A stretch of 64,000 nt of DNA from Polytrichum commune (GCA_950295325.1 OX485807.1:24027666-24091665); one strand, 5' to 3'. Shown: positions 33,660 through 49,648, counted from the first letter of the stretch. Notes: generated by a model from the sequence alone, not told the origin. Program-made: numbers and translations.

Positions 33660-35330
33660 CGGAAGCAGCGTCACTCCTTCACTCAGATGCTGCCATGTCC
33701 CCTTCCTTCGATTCCTTCCTCCCTTCCAAGTTCGGCCGCTCCTTCCGCTCCCCTCCTCACCTGTAATTCTCTCTTATTAATTCAATTCTACTCACTCTTA
33801 ATTATCTCTTGTAGTATGACTTGAACCGCGACGATTCGCGGCAGCAGCAGAGAGAACGACCGCATCTTTCCCGTCAAACACTCCACCATTTTCTACCACA
33901 TCGTTGCCGACTGTGCTCGGATCGGAGGAGTAACTCCGAATTTTGACGCACGGTGACAGCTGCTGGAGTTAAGAGATTTTTTTGGCGCCAGCCTATTAAA
34001 GCTCTTGTTTCGTAAAGTGCCTCCTTCTTGTTGAGTGCATTCATCAATGAGTTTGCTGAGATTTCACTTGATAATTGGAGGTGAATGAGGTAGATTTGGT
34101 GCAGTAAGATTCGTTCCACAACTTGACTGTGCTCGGATCGGCGGAGTAATTTAAAGTTTGACACAACAGAAGCTGCTGAGGTTTAGAATCTCTTTGCACA
34201 GGCGTATAAGTTCTTGTTTCTTGAAATTTTCCCTTCATTTAGTCCCGGGCTTTTACCCTAGTTTCTCAGATTGAATGCAATTTTTTATTCCGAAGGTTTG
34301 AGGAGTTTGCTGAATAGAAATTAGAGGTGAAATAGATTTGGTCCAAAAAGATTCTTTCCGCCAAGTCAATTAATCGGAGGAGTTCATACTCTTTTACCCC
34401 ATGGGTATTAAACTTATTAAGTTTGACACACACGAGAAAGCCCGGAGTTCAGAATCTTTGCACAAGACCTTCTTATTTTTATTTTGCTTTTGCCTTCTTT
34501 TCCCCCCTCTTCAAATAATGCCGCATCGAAGGCTTACAACAAACTTACTCTTAAGGTAGCTTTGGCACAATGAAGTAACTATTTTCGCCCCTGTATTGCC
34601 AGTGTGAGAGAGGGGGAAAAAATGCAATCATCAGATGCTGCCATGTCCCCTTCGGCCGTTCCTGCAGCTCCTCCTACTAGGTGACCTATTAACCGCGACG
34701 AGTCGCAGCAGAAAGGTCGAATCCCTCATCAAACACTCCACCACTTTCTACCACATCATTGCGCTGGGATCGGAGAAGGAGACTGATATAGAGAAGCTGG
34801 AGTTTAGAATTTTTGCACAGGCGTTCTTGGTTTTCAACCTTTTCTCTTCCTTCTCCCACTTCCCCTCTAACAGTGCATTGAATACTTGAGAGTAGGTCTT
34901 TTGCCCTTGCATTGGAGAGTGTGGGAAAGAGAGAGAGAGATGGAGAGAGAATCTCCACAGAGGCTTTTCTGAGATTGCACTCGCCACAAAAGACTTGCAC
35001 TTGGAATTTGAGAAACATTCCACCACTTTCCACCACGCCATTGCGCTCGGAGGTGTTTAATACAGAGAAGTTGGAGTCGGAATCTTTGCAAATGCTTTGT
35101 TGTCTCTTTTTCCCTGCTTATAGTGCATTGAAGGCTTGAGATTGCACACGGCACAAAAGACTTGCAAAGGAATATGAGAAAGAGGTAGTGAGGGAGTGCT
35201 GAGGAGATGATAGATTGCATTGAAGTAAGGGAATGTACTGCGCCGATAGGTACTTGATATAGAGCGAGGTTGGAGATGGTTGATTACAGGTCAGGATCTT
35301 TGCATGTCAGGCTTTGCTTTACTCGGCTGC
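33660..35330. repeat. Degenerate tandem repeat array upstream of the CLT gene
   Basis: A unit of roughly 200-350 bp recurs, much diverged, at about 33.93, 34.13, 34.37, 34.76, 35.04 and 35.23 kb. Shared words are CTCCACCACTTTCTACCACA, TGCTCGGATCGGAGGAG, GAAGCTGGAGTTTAGAATC and CTTTGCACAGGCGTTCTT. A second unit, TGAGATTGCACTCGCCAC then AAAAGACTTGCA, occurs at 34972 and 35140. ATGTCCCCTTC-containing segments at 33700 and 34653 match on both sides of a 52-base, GT..AG-bounded stretch (about 33763-33814) present only in the first. Frames in the array repeat the peptide HSTTFYHI but match no family I know. It may be duplicated leader or first-exon sequence of a neighbouring gene. Confidence 0.6.
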
Positions 35331-36030
35331 TCACGTAGATTTCCTGAAAGAGGTTTGAGGTTTGCGAAGCATCGGTCTAGTCCCGGAGACAATTTTTTTT
35401 TTTCGTTGCTAATGAGGAATGTGAGAGAGGGATGGAGAAGAGTGACTGATTCGATATTCAAATCTCTGCAGAGTCTTTTCTTTTACGCGGTGGGTCATAG
35501 GTTGCACTGAATATAGGCTCGTTTAGATGAGGCTTAGATAATTGTCGCGAGCCTCCTTGGTTCGCTAAATCGGGTTACGTAACTCGGGATGCAATCGGTC
35601 GAGATATTGTAGTAGGTACGATCGCATCTACAAGGGTTGGTTGGTATAGCGTTGCCCTTGTCCTTGTGGATTTGCGAATGTAGAATTCTGCGGTGACAGG
35701 TTTGGCTCAAGAGTTTGTGGTGTTGTCACTGGACCCGGTGGCTCGGCTTGTCACAGTCTGTACAACGGATCCTGTTGGTAGTGGTTGTACTGGCGCTCTT
35801 GTATTGCCGTTGATGGAAATAAAAGCTTTTGCTTCAACGGTGGTTTCGAGGACGTAGATTGGTGAATTAGGATGTCAACAGACAGAAACCGGAGAAGTCG
35901 AGACGAGGAGTAGTCCCAGAGGTACTCTCAGGTAGTTGAGATCTCAATTGATTCTAAACAGAGTCGAATACTTCAAATTCTGCTCAAAGGGTTGTAGCTT
36001 GTAGTTTCGTCGGATCAACGCATTTGAGCT
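35331..36030 (+). other. Probable promoter and leader of the CLT gene
   Basis: No reading frame of note, less AT-rich than the transposon-rich parts, directly before the CLT start codon. Transcription start and any leader intron cannot be fixed from sequence alone. Confidence 0.35.
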
Positions 36031-37832
36031 ATGGCGTTCTCAATGCAAGTGAGAAGTCAACCGTCAATGTTGCAGTTCTATCCACTCATCAGACCTCATT
36101 CATTCGAACTGAAGTCCAGCATAGATTGTGCGCCGCAGCTCTATCGGCTCAAACCTCATCAATTGAGAAGAAGGAATGAGAACTCTGTCAATCCTCGATT
36201 TGTGGAGTTGCCGACAAGACCGAGACAACGAGTTATTCTTGCCAGCGCTGCGGCTCCGGTTTCGACGACTCCATTTGCGGCGAAGCCAGGTTCACCACAG
36301 ATTGTAACCTTGCTGGGAAGGGAATTCCTGCAGAGAGACGTCCAGATAGCGACCACTGCAATAATCTCGGTTGTTTTGTCCATCGCCAATAAGTTGTTGT
36401 ACAAGATGGCGCTTGTGCCGCTCAAGACACATCCATTGTTCTTAGCGCAATTGAATACGGTCGCATACGTCGTGGCTTACTCAGCAATTCTTTTCGTGCG
36501 GTATCGAGTGGGGTTAGTTACAAATGAGATGCTTGCAGTCCCGAAAACCAAGTTCGTGCTTATCGGTGTGCTTGAAGCGTTGGCAATCTCAATGGGCATG
36601 GTATCTGCTGCGATGCTTCCCGGCGCATCCCTTCCTGTCTTGACTCAGGTACATAAACTGCCTCATCTCTCCGGTTTATACTAGATTCTCAAATATCACT
36701 AAGCGGTAGCGTTTGAATTCGAATAGGCATTCTGAGATTTAGAATAACAATTGATTTGAGCTGCCTCATACTCTCAGTGCATTCCCTTTACCTCACATTC
36801 ATTGTCCGTTAGGGCTTACGTAGAGAGGTGCTTCGTGAGCAAGGAACGTTGAGTTTTTTTCTAAAGAAGGTTGAATTTCTTTTCTACAGAAGGTGTAAAA
36901 GTAGCCCGTTGTTTTCTCACTTCCTCGCCCTCATTTCTTCGATAGACTTTGAATTTGTGGAGGTGCTTTTTGAGCTAGGATTGCTTATACTTCCAGTTAC
37001 AATGTGGATGACATCGGCGACAATGCGAGAGAGCATTTCCAGATTCTAGTATGTTAAATGGGAGGTGAAATTCGTTTTATGAATTGGAAATCTCACGAGA
37101 CAAATTTGTTGTTGGCAGGCATTCCTGGTGTGGCAGCTCATCCTCTCCGCAACAATCCTGAAGGAGCGCTACACACTAGGTCAAATTGGAGGCTGTTTTC
37201 TGGTGATTGCCGGCGTTGTTATGGTAGTTGGAAGTGGATCAGGAGGCGCGGCTTCATTGCAACAATGCGGCTACTTCTGGCCTCTCGTCATGATAGTCTC
37301 CACGTTGTTCACCGCGTGTGGCACAATCTTGAAGGAGTACATCTTCCAAGACGCTGCCAAACAGTTGAAAGGTGGCAATCTCGACATCTTCGTGGTGAAC
37401 ACACTCGGCTCCACATTCCAAGCCATTTTCGTGTTCCTGATCCTTCCCTTGGTGTTTAACGTCCGCGGAGTGCCCTTTCACGACATCCCCCGCACCTTGA
37501 GAGAGGGTTGCGTCTGCTTTATTAATGCAGGTTCCAAAGTGGCAGGGTGCGAAGGCTCCCCGTTTGTGCCACTCCTCTACTGCGCAGTGAATATCGCACT
37601 GAATATTTTCTCATTGAGTCTGCTGAAACAATCATCGGCTTTGGTATCCTCCCTCTGCGTCACTCTCTCAATCCCTCTCTCCATTTGGGCCTTCACATTC
37701 CCGTGGCCTTACCTTGATGCTCCGGCTGCACTGCCCCCGGGTCTCCTACTCGGTGCGGGGATTTTGGTCGCAGGTCTCGCTTTCTATAGCTTCTCGAGTC
37801 CACCACCACCAAAGACATGTGCTGCAACATAG
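36031..37832 (+). CDS. CLT: CRT-like transporter (CLT), plastid thiol/glutathione transporter
   Basis: Two exons, 36031-36648 and 37119-37832 (stop included), joined at CAG/GCA in phase 0 (donor TCAG/GTACAT, acceptor TTGGCAG), encode 443 residues, close to the length of plant CLT proteins. Residues 1-85 are a Ser/Arg/Gln-rich plastid transit peptide (MAFSMQVRSQPS, ending near RVILASAAAP). About ten membrane segments follow, as in the drug/metabolite transporter fold: IATTAIISVVLSIANKLL, LNTVAYVVAYSAILF, the family hallmark AAMLPGASLPVLTQAFLVWQ spanning the splice, IGGCFLVIAGVVMVVGSGSG, FWPLVMIVSTLFTACGTILK, and GLLLGAGILVAGLAFYSF. Homologues of the malaria CRT protein in plants export glutathione and gamma-glutamylcysteine from plastids to the cytosol. 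The start has a good context (ATGGCG) and gives a complete transit peptide. The single intron is unusual compared with the many introns I recall for flowering-plant CLT genes. No damage is seen. Confidence 0.9.
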
Positions 37833-38450
37833 CGGCCGATTGTGCCTTCATAGCTTACTTCCTGCCCTGTGTATTTTGCAGCATAGGCAGGCTGTAGATG
37901 GAATTCGCCGAAATTCTGACACTCAGGTCGGACAGTTGCAAAGTGCAATTGAGGCTGCTAATTTTGTTAGTCTTTAATGTGCCATCGATGTACATTCCTG
38001 CTGAGGCGTCACCAATATGGTCAACAAATATTGACCCATATTTGCTTACTCTCTTAGGAATTTTTTTTGGGTCAGTAAGCCGTAGCATAGTTTGGACTGC
38101 AAACAGAAATTGGCCAGAAATCTGGCACTCTGGAGTTCAGAGAGTTGCAAGGTGCAACTTAGGACGTTCATTCTGGATATGCCATCCATGATAGATGATC
38201 GGCTTACTTGTGGCCTACGAAGTAGAAATCATCTGCCCCAAGGATGCACGCACTTCACATCCCTTCGCTAATTGGAGAGGAAATTGTTTGTGACATTTGT
38301 CAAGTCCACTTTGATTGTGGTGCAATATAGTGTGGGCAGTGTGCCCATTGTGAGCCCACTGTTTAAACAATTCACTGTTTTTGCATTCGCAGTCTGCAAC
38401 ATAGTCGGGTGTTTGCCAAATATCTGGCATACTCAGGGTGAAGGATTGGT
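37833..38450 (+). repeat. CLT 3' region with diverged short repeats
   Basis: A segment near 37900-37985 (AATTCGCCGAAATTCTGACA, then CAGTTGCAAAGTGCAATTGA) is echoed at 38105-38165 (AATTGGCCAGAAATCTGGCA, then GAGTTGCAAGGTGCAACTTA), and part of it (ATATCTGGCATACTCAG) again near 38420. This is tandem-like duplication in the presumed 3' untranslated or downstream region. Confidence 0.5.
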
Positions 38451-40376
38451 TTTTCACAATCAAAATTTTAGCTTCCGTTTTCCTTGAAGAGTTAACATAG
38501 GGGCCATTCTTCATGGCTGTTTTAGAAGATGTATCAACAATCTGTATTTCCTTGTCTTTTCTGTGCAACTCTTTTGTGGACAGTATTGGTAGAATTTGTT
38601 GGAATGTGTGATTGTGCACGTGCAACTCATAATTCGACTGTACATAAGAGAATGAGTTTTACTCGTCCCTTGTGCAGATTTGCAGTACTGAGACAATATT
38701 GAGACCACCTTCACGATCGAGGTAAGAAAACATGATTCCTAGAACCTCTGATCTATGCACTGAGCCCTGCAACTCTAAGCTCCGTGACGTCAATGACACT
38801 TTCAGGCAATTCTTTAAATTAATCTTCCTTCTTGTGATGAGTCCCTTGTTCTGTCCTTGCCCTTTGAATTGCATTGCAACATTTTCATCACTGACATTTT
38901 TTGCCTTTGGCAAACGAGTGTGATGGATTTCACTGATTAGGTATACTGGATATACGTATACATAACAGGGAGTGTTGAGCGGCCGAGGTGTTGATCTATA
39001 AGGTTTTAATACTGTTCTCGATCAGTGGTAGTCGTGACTGCTCAGTTGTCTCAAGATTTTGAGCAGGAAAACTCGGATTGTGAAGCACATCCTAACTGGA
39101 ATAAGTAATACACACATGTATCAAAACATTGACTTGTAGGATATAAAATGGCAACTTAGCACAGCTTCCACAGCACATCTAGTAATTAAATGCAGTTCAC
39201 ATTTTTAACTTGACCATTGGGACAAATAGACTTCTATGTTCTGGACAGCAAGCAGAGCCTTTATCTCCAACTCTCTGAGGACAGGCAAATTCCTCTAGGA
39301 CAATTCAAATCATATCAGCCGATAATCCCAGACAGTTTGAATAAGTGATCACTACCTGATGGCATGAAGCTACTTTATTGTGTGTAATTTGAACTACCAC
39401 TCTCTACGACAAGCCCCTAGAAGTGGATACTCAAAAATGTGAACGTGTAAGCGATTCCTTGCTTTTGATGAGGCATGCAATGCGGAAAGATTCACTCTTT
39501 GAACTAGACATGAATGAGGTACCTTATAGCGGAAGCATTTGCTACTTGGTTGTCAAATTGTCTTGTAAGCCAGTACGTTGATCCTCGACATCGCAGAGAA
39601 CAGAATTGTGAATGATGGCGAATGGTTTAGTTTTTGAGTTGATAACAAATATGGATATAATGTTTACAGGTCAAACTCTCTAAAGGCCCAACCAGGTAGC
39701 CAATGTGCAACTTACCTATGCACCGTTGGCTCGAAGGCACCTGTTGGAACGGGTACCTTGAAGAGAAAACCAAAGGACCTCCTAAACTAAGTCAGAGGAT
39801 GTTCACCTGAACTTGGTTAAGTTAGAGGGAGCACGATGTAGGGAATCACACATTGACCAAAATTAGTGCTCAAGCATACGAAGACAAGAGTATTCTAACA
39901 TATGATCATCACACTCACTGGAGTTAACAATCTCCGTTGGAAACTTGGAAATCCAGGTGGATCATAAGACACGCCGTAAGATGGTGGTGGGGATTGCGAA
40001 GGAACTCTGGAGTTGAATTGACGACATCTTTAATCATCGCAAATGTACAAAAATAGTTCATTTTCAGTTCAATAATCTCGCTGGCAACAGCCGCGTGTGG
40101 ATCCCGTCAGGATTGGGAGCGCAGCCGAAAACTAATTGCAAAAGCCGGAGGACGGATGAGGTGATTCTGCAGGAGCATCCCACATGTGGGTGGTTGTAGG
40201 ATGCAAGTGCTACGTATTCTGAAGTCTAATATTGTTGACTCAGAATTCCTTCCATGAAGCTCAAAGTGGGAGTCTCGCTATGTAGGAAAAAATGAACTAG
40301 GAAAGATGATGATTCAGGGCTCGGCTGACAGGGAGGGCTAAATGTATATGACCATCATTCATTCTGGTCGAGGGAT
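38451..40376. other. No recognised gene between CLT and alpha-tubulin
   Basis: Intergenic, with overlapping chance frames on both strands. The part next to 40376 should contain the alpha-tubulin 3' untranslated region and polyadenylation site. Confidence 0.5.
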
Positions 40377-44249
<3,873 letters not shown>

Positions 44250-45713
44250 CTATTGGATGTCGTAAATTTGAGGTCCACCCGCGAGGTTGTTGCTTTCCAG
44301 AGGCAGCATTAAATCATATGCGGATAAAGGGCCGCATCTGGTGGAGGTGTACAGAATGTGAGCCATGTCCACCCAGGGTGTGGGGAGCACCTGCAACATT
44401 AAGGTAAATGGACACCTCTCTCTTTGCACCCATCTCCCGTAGGATATATATGAGACACGCAATTAGTGTGAGATGATTACCAAATCGTGCCCGCAACCAT
44501 TATTCTCATGAATTTTGGAGCTCGTATGAATATCTTATTTATGGAGTGAAGATACTCGTGCTCATGAAATGGTCATACTACCCCCCCCCCGCCCCAAGTA
44601 TGTTGAGTGTATAAAGCCTATATTTGTTAACAAATCTCAAGCACGGACTACTGGAATTTGTTGTAGCTAATGTCTCATATGGTCTTTCGGTAGCATGGTA
44701 TACACCAAATCTAATGCCTTTGTGCTTATAGAATCTGGTGGTTCGAGTTTGAGACCGGATGGATTGGCGCATGATAACCCACTAAAAACGCCGAAGGTTG
44801 AAGCCATCTATGATTCCTACCTATTGATGAGGCCATGAAGACCCTTCTGGCAGCCTTTAAACTCACTATGTGGTAGAAAGTAGAGCGTCCCCTTCATCCA
44901 AACGAGGTGCTAGCATCAAAAACCAGCGGCTCCAAACTCCGTCTCCAGTGGCTTCGGAGAGGCAGGTTTAGACCGTAAGGGAGTGGAACATCTAGTTTCT
45001 TGGGCTAAGATGCTGCGATTGCAATCTTTCTTTTGCTGCAGGATGACATGAACCTCGTGTATTTTAATAGACAATACCCTGAATTCGTAGACTTTTCTAC
45101 GCCTCAGTTGCTACAAAGCTTCCACGCAGGTTTGCTGCGAATTTTGATATTGTCCCACAGGTCAGCTCCTTCTGAGCTACAAGCCAATGTTCACTGCAAG
45201 TTTCGTCTCATTTTCGGAGTCTTACCTCAATGTTCTTTGATTTTCTAGGATCTATGTAGTACACAGTTGTGCGCATTGTGTCCTGTGCAGTATCTGCTGG
45301 ACACATCTTGGATCGTTCGTCATGGTTTGAGCTTCGGTGATTTTCTGTTATGTCCTCCAATGTGCCTAAACGAGAAGTGGGTTTACAATCCGCCAATACT
45401 CATATATGAACCCATGTTTCAAGTCACACACGTATTTCGGGTGTCCAAATAGCACCGTGATATTATTTCAACGGCCAATTTCTTTGAGATTTAAATTACG
45501 ACAACTAACTGGTAGTAGCAGCTGAAAAACAAAAACAAATGACAAAATTTGCTTGAAGCCTAAAGCTTATTACATATAATAATTTCCTCGTACAGAGACA
45601 TTAATGATTACCTGGAGTTCCTCGGCATTGCCATGGATGTCATCGGATCCTCCCGCACTGGTGGTCAGAAGATGAAGATATGCGTCCACCCCACGCGGGA
45701 AAATTACATTGTT
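44250..45713 (-). CDS. 3' exons of an unidentified gene (80 C-terminal residues)
   Basis: Two exon-like segments on the - strand join in phase 0. The first (45713-45612, exactly 34 codons) is bounded by an acceptor (GTGACAG) and a donor (CTCCAG/GTAATC) and encodes NNVIFPRGVDAYLHLLTTSA then GGSDDIHGNAEELQ. The second (44390-44250) follows an acceptor (ATGTTGCAG) and encodes VLPTPWVDMAHILYTSTRCG, PLSAYDLMLPLESNNLAGG and PQIYDIQ before TAG. Both are less AT-rich than their surroundings and have well-mixed composition, as real exons do. The intron between would be 1221 bases. Upstream exons, and so the N-terminus, were not found; a possible one with a good acceptor (TTCTAATGCAG) lies near 47145, but I cannot connect it. 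I do not recognise the family. Confidence 0.5.
44452..44650 (-). repeat. Family B repeat in the intron of the unidentified gene
   Basis: Inverted relative to 17455-17770 (shared TTTTGGAGCTC, GTATGAATATCTTATTTAT). It carries a 10-C run at 44581-44590 where the 17-kb copy has only CCTCCC. Confidence 0.6.
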
Positions 45714-46449
45714 CTGTCACACCAATTTGTAGAAATGAGAACACGTGATATAAAGCTTAATAAAAAAATTACAAGGATATGAAACACATTGCATTCGTCG
45801 TATGCTTCATGAATTTGTAAATGAAGAAAAGGTTTGTCAATGCTACAGACACATCATTAGTGAGCCAATTCTTCATAAATGTAAATGCTACGTAGGTCAT
45901 GCACGGGCAGAGAGTCTTCTTGGGGCTCGGTGGCCATCTAACACACTACTACGTGCCACCGAGCAGGCAACATTCATATTTGTCGAGATCGGGGCATTAT
46001 TGGCCTCTTCAAACACTGTGGAACCCAAATGTCTTGTTCCTGTCATTTTGTCAGGGAATGGCCTCCATAAGTTGCAAGTGTAACGTAGATGAGGGTAATG
46101 TGGGCATCTCCAGCCGATGGATTCGAGCATTAGAAGCTTGAACAAGTTAGCAATTGCGAATCAGGACCAAAAAATTTGAAATTGCTGAAATCAAAGTTGA
46201 GGAAGGTGTTGATCTAGGTTCTGGAGTCAAAGATTCTTTGTTACATAATTTGGTGTTATAAGGGGGGAACTCTTTCATCATGCAATGTTGTGTAAGTGGA
46301 TGGCATCACTAGGTAATTCTACATGGGTCGTTTGTGAATGAAAACCAAGTTTAATGCCAATATTGATTGTGTCATGTCTCTAAAGCGGTCCACAGGTAAG
46401 ATAAAATGTCGCCAAACTAGCTATTCATTATAGAATACCTAGAATACAA
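45714..46449. other. No recognised gene
   Basis: Opposed frames at 45802-46083 (+) and 45897-46145 (-) overlap and cannot both be real. Neither has a known domain. Confidence 0.4.
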
Positions 46450-46735
46450 GTTGGTGGGCACCTCACAACCACATATTGCCTCCTAATTTGCCCATCTCGT
46501 CCACAAAAACCAAGCGTATCATAGCTCGGTGGATAATACTGCTAATTATGGAGGATGGTGGGTGTAGTTTGATTTTTGGGAAGGTGACTAATCCAAATAT
46601 CATCGATGTGGCAACTAAATCAACATGTATTACTCACCCATCAAATTTAGAACGACTATACTGTTAATTAAAAGCCAAAAATAGGTGTCCAATTAAGAAA
46701 GCTAACCGAATTGGCCTCATCTACCTTAAATGATG
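46450..46735 (+). repeat. Family K repeat with tRNA-like segment, copy 2
   Basis: Matches 27245-27530 in the opposite orientation (shared AGCCAAAAATAGGTG, CCTCATCTACCTTA, CATAGCTC.GTGGATA). The box A-like part is less well kept than in copy 1. Confidence 0.55.
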
Positions 46736-47432
46736 TCTTGAACAGAGACATTAACTACAACATAACTCACTAGTGACGAGTCCAATCTCTTTTAAGCACA
46801 GGTATATTTGATTCAAAAGCACAGGTACTCTTTAGATACACACCAACCACACAGCACTCATATAGTAGTCCACATTTCGAGGGTGTTGGATTAACACCGG
46901 TCAGTCTTAATTCATACCCTAAAGGGGATCACAAATTCCTCACAGGCGAGTGAGTGAATGTATGAGGTGTATTATCAAGAGTAAATATGTATTTTGTGAG
47001 TGTTTGAGATAAGGTGGACTTGCATATTACGTCAAAGATTAGTGACCCTCGGCTCTGTCGAGAGAACCGGGTTAGCAAACAATGCCTTAATGAGACAGGC
47101 AGGATTAAGTTTCTAGGTAACTGATCCATCTTCCCAAGTGCTGCATTAGAAAACAAAAAATAATTACTGCGATGCCAACCCAACTCAGAGGAATCCAATC
47201 TTATTGAATGGATTATCTACAAATCATGTGAGCCCAGTGACTTTTTCATTTGTCGAGTTGCATTGTTTCCAGGTTCAGGTATTGAGGATCCCTGTGGAAC
47301 ATTTATAACAGGTTCTACTAGAAACAAATTGCCCTGTCAGTTGCGTTTTGTAGGTGTGGATGGTACGAGCACCTTCTTAACTACACTGCTTTGCGTAGCC
47401 ATAGCAAGAATACAATGTCCGCTTATGTCTGG
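46736..47432. other. No recognised gene
   Basis: A possible exon start lies near 47145 on the - strand (acceptor then ALGKMDQLPRNLILPVSLRH) but no partner exon was found. Confidence 0.35.
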
Positions 47433-47653
47433 GAAGAACCGGCAGTTAGTTACAGATGAACTGGTTGATTTGAGAAAAAACCGGTTGAAGTTGGAGACTT
47501 CAGGAGAATTACCGATCATTTTAGAGGAATATATAGAATTATACCTCAAATGAATAGAGCAAAACCAGAAGATGTAGATGTCAACATGTAACCGGCTGGA
47601 TTTAGAATCACTGGGATCTTGGCCGACTATGCCCAAAAACTTCCCGGGCACTG
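47433..47653 (+). repeat. Family A single arm, copy 3
   Basis: One arm only, from GAAGAACCGGCAGTTAGTTA to CCCGGGCACTG, with the same inner order as the other copies. Confidence 0.7.
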
Positions 47654-47692
47654 ATGTCCGCATCTCAATTCCTCAGCACGCATCCATAAGGT

Positions 47693-48000
47693 GGACGTGC
47701 ATAAATCCAACAAAGTAACAATCTGGACACCTATATTTGACTGGTAGGTAGTTAGGTGTGGATCTAAGAATGGACATAAAAAATACATGTGCTCAAAATA
47801 GATTGGATTACATGCTCAAAATATAATGAACATTCTAGGTTCAGTAATCACCATGAATGGCAAGCACCTATATGACCTCTTAATGAGCATGAGAATCTTG
47901 ACATTGAGAGATTTATGTGAGCTCCAAAACTCGTGAGGCAAATGGCTACGGGCACAATTTGGATTCGCTAATCATCTCACACTAATTGTGTGCTTCATCT
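47693..48000 (+). repeat. Family B repeat, copy 2
   Basis: Shares GTTAGGTGTGGATC.AAGAATGGACA and GATTTGGATTCGCTAA-like words with 17455-17770. It ends at CTCACACTAATTGTGTG. Confidence 0.7.
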
Positions 48001-48639
48001 CCTTCGAGAAGTGGGTGCAGTATCCGAATAAGACATATCTATCTTACCCAGCTACTTGATTCAAATCCTCGTCGACCTGTGCAAATGGTTAGGAATAGGT
48101 ATCGTCCTATTCAAAAATCTGTGGTTGAGTGGTTGAGTAGCGACCCATTTGCGCAAGAATTAGGAGCGTGACAACAATTGGACTTCTCCTGGAGTTGTAA
48201 GTTTATGAACGTACATGGTTGGGTCTCCTGCAGAACATTTGTCGCACAAAAACAAAACTCAAAACAGAACCATGTTCAATAGTGTAGCTGGAATTAATGG
48301 CATAAAATCATGTACAATGGACTCTGACAATGCAATCGTGGAACTCCTTTAGTTCTCATTCCAGCCTGGGGAATGGCCACCCAAATCGCAGCTTGGGCAT
48401 TCGATCCCAGGTTTCGGTAAAAATTCTCGGGTGAGAAATGTAGATTGCCACTGCTTTTGCAACCAATCATTATGTGATGGTAATTATAGCAGCAAGAGTG
48501 GTTTTTAAGAACAACCAACAAACCCTGATCGATTAAGCTTGAATCCAATGTCGGTAATGGCATTACGAGACCATAGCCAAGTTTGGGATGGGCAGGCATT
48601 CGCACAACTACAAGCGATACGATATCCACTAGACGAAAA
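48001..48639. other. No recognised gene
   Basis: Chance frames on both strands; no domain. Confidence 0.4.
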
Positions 48640-48870
48640 CTTGCCCATGACAACCGTCTGTTGCAACTTGGACATTGCAACACATGGCAAGAAAATGCAT
48701 AAACAAATTATATTGATTGTCAACTAGAGCGTTTAGATTGTGAACCGGAGGGTTTCGGTTGTCAATTGTTCAAAAATAACAACCAAAAACCTTCGATTGA
48801 CAACCAAAATTATTTGTTTATGCATTTTCTCACCATGAGTCACAATGAATGGTTGTAATGGACAAGTGTT
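48640..48870. repeat. Foldback repeat
   Basis: Arms of roughly 60-80 bp (left near 48655-48735, right near 48775-48860) share AGAAAATGCATAAACAAAT in inverted orientation with a short loop that includes GATTGTGAACCGG. Confidence 0.6.
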
Positions 48871-49648
48871 CTCCTAGTAACTTAATCCATGTATCAGCCT
48901 AGAGTTGTCATGTAACTTATAAATTGTCCCATCCCATCACATTCTAATATTCACCTACGTGACGGGAGGGTCACGTGACTATTCATTTTAGGAGCTTCGA
49001 GCAACTAACACTAAACATATGATTTGGTGTCGCATTGAAAAAATGGTGTGCCATTTTAATTAGAGAGGCCTTCATGAAGGTGGTTTAAACCCAATGCCTA
49101 CACCAAGATCCCATGAGAATCCCATGGTTAAGCCACCTAAGGCTGGAATAATGCTCAAATGGATGACTTTCCTAACACTTGAGTTCCAGCACCGCATCCT
49201 ATCACTTATGGTCCACCCAATCATAGTGGACATATCCGGGTGAACCGGATATTCTCAACCAACCAAGCAACCAACCTACCTAGGGGCTTGTCCTTGAGGG
49301 GAGATAGATGTGAGCCGGCTTGTCCGTGCCCGTTCAAGGAGTTCACCCTCAAAAGGAGGGAGTAATAGCCTCCGAGGGCCCTCTAATTCTTGTAGTGCAT
49401 GTTTTGATTTACCTATAAATTTAAACAAACTCAAAAATGAAACCACGCCATAATTCATGCAAATAGCGACATTGAAGTCATCTTTCCTTCTTGGCCTTCA
49501 TGATTTATTGTGTCATATGAGATCACCCTTTTAAGCCGGAGAGATTGAGAATTCGTGGTGGACACAAGTAAATCATGCATTTCATATAGGAAATGTTTAT
49601 TTTAAAAATCCCATCTCATAATAGTTGTGCAAAAGCTAGGGGTGCATG
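48871..49648. other. No recognised gene
   Basis: A CACTAAACATATGATTTGGTG quasi-palindrome near 49011 resembles the family E ends. Nothing else is recognised. Confidence 0.4.

Noticed and set aside
33273-33824. 183-codon frame upstream of the CLT gene
   Set aside because: It starts inside the Mutator-type element, crosses its end and its duplicated target, and then enters the repeat array, so it is a chance frame over unrelated sequence.
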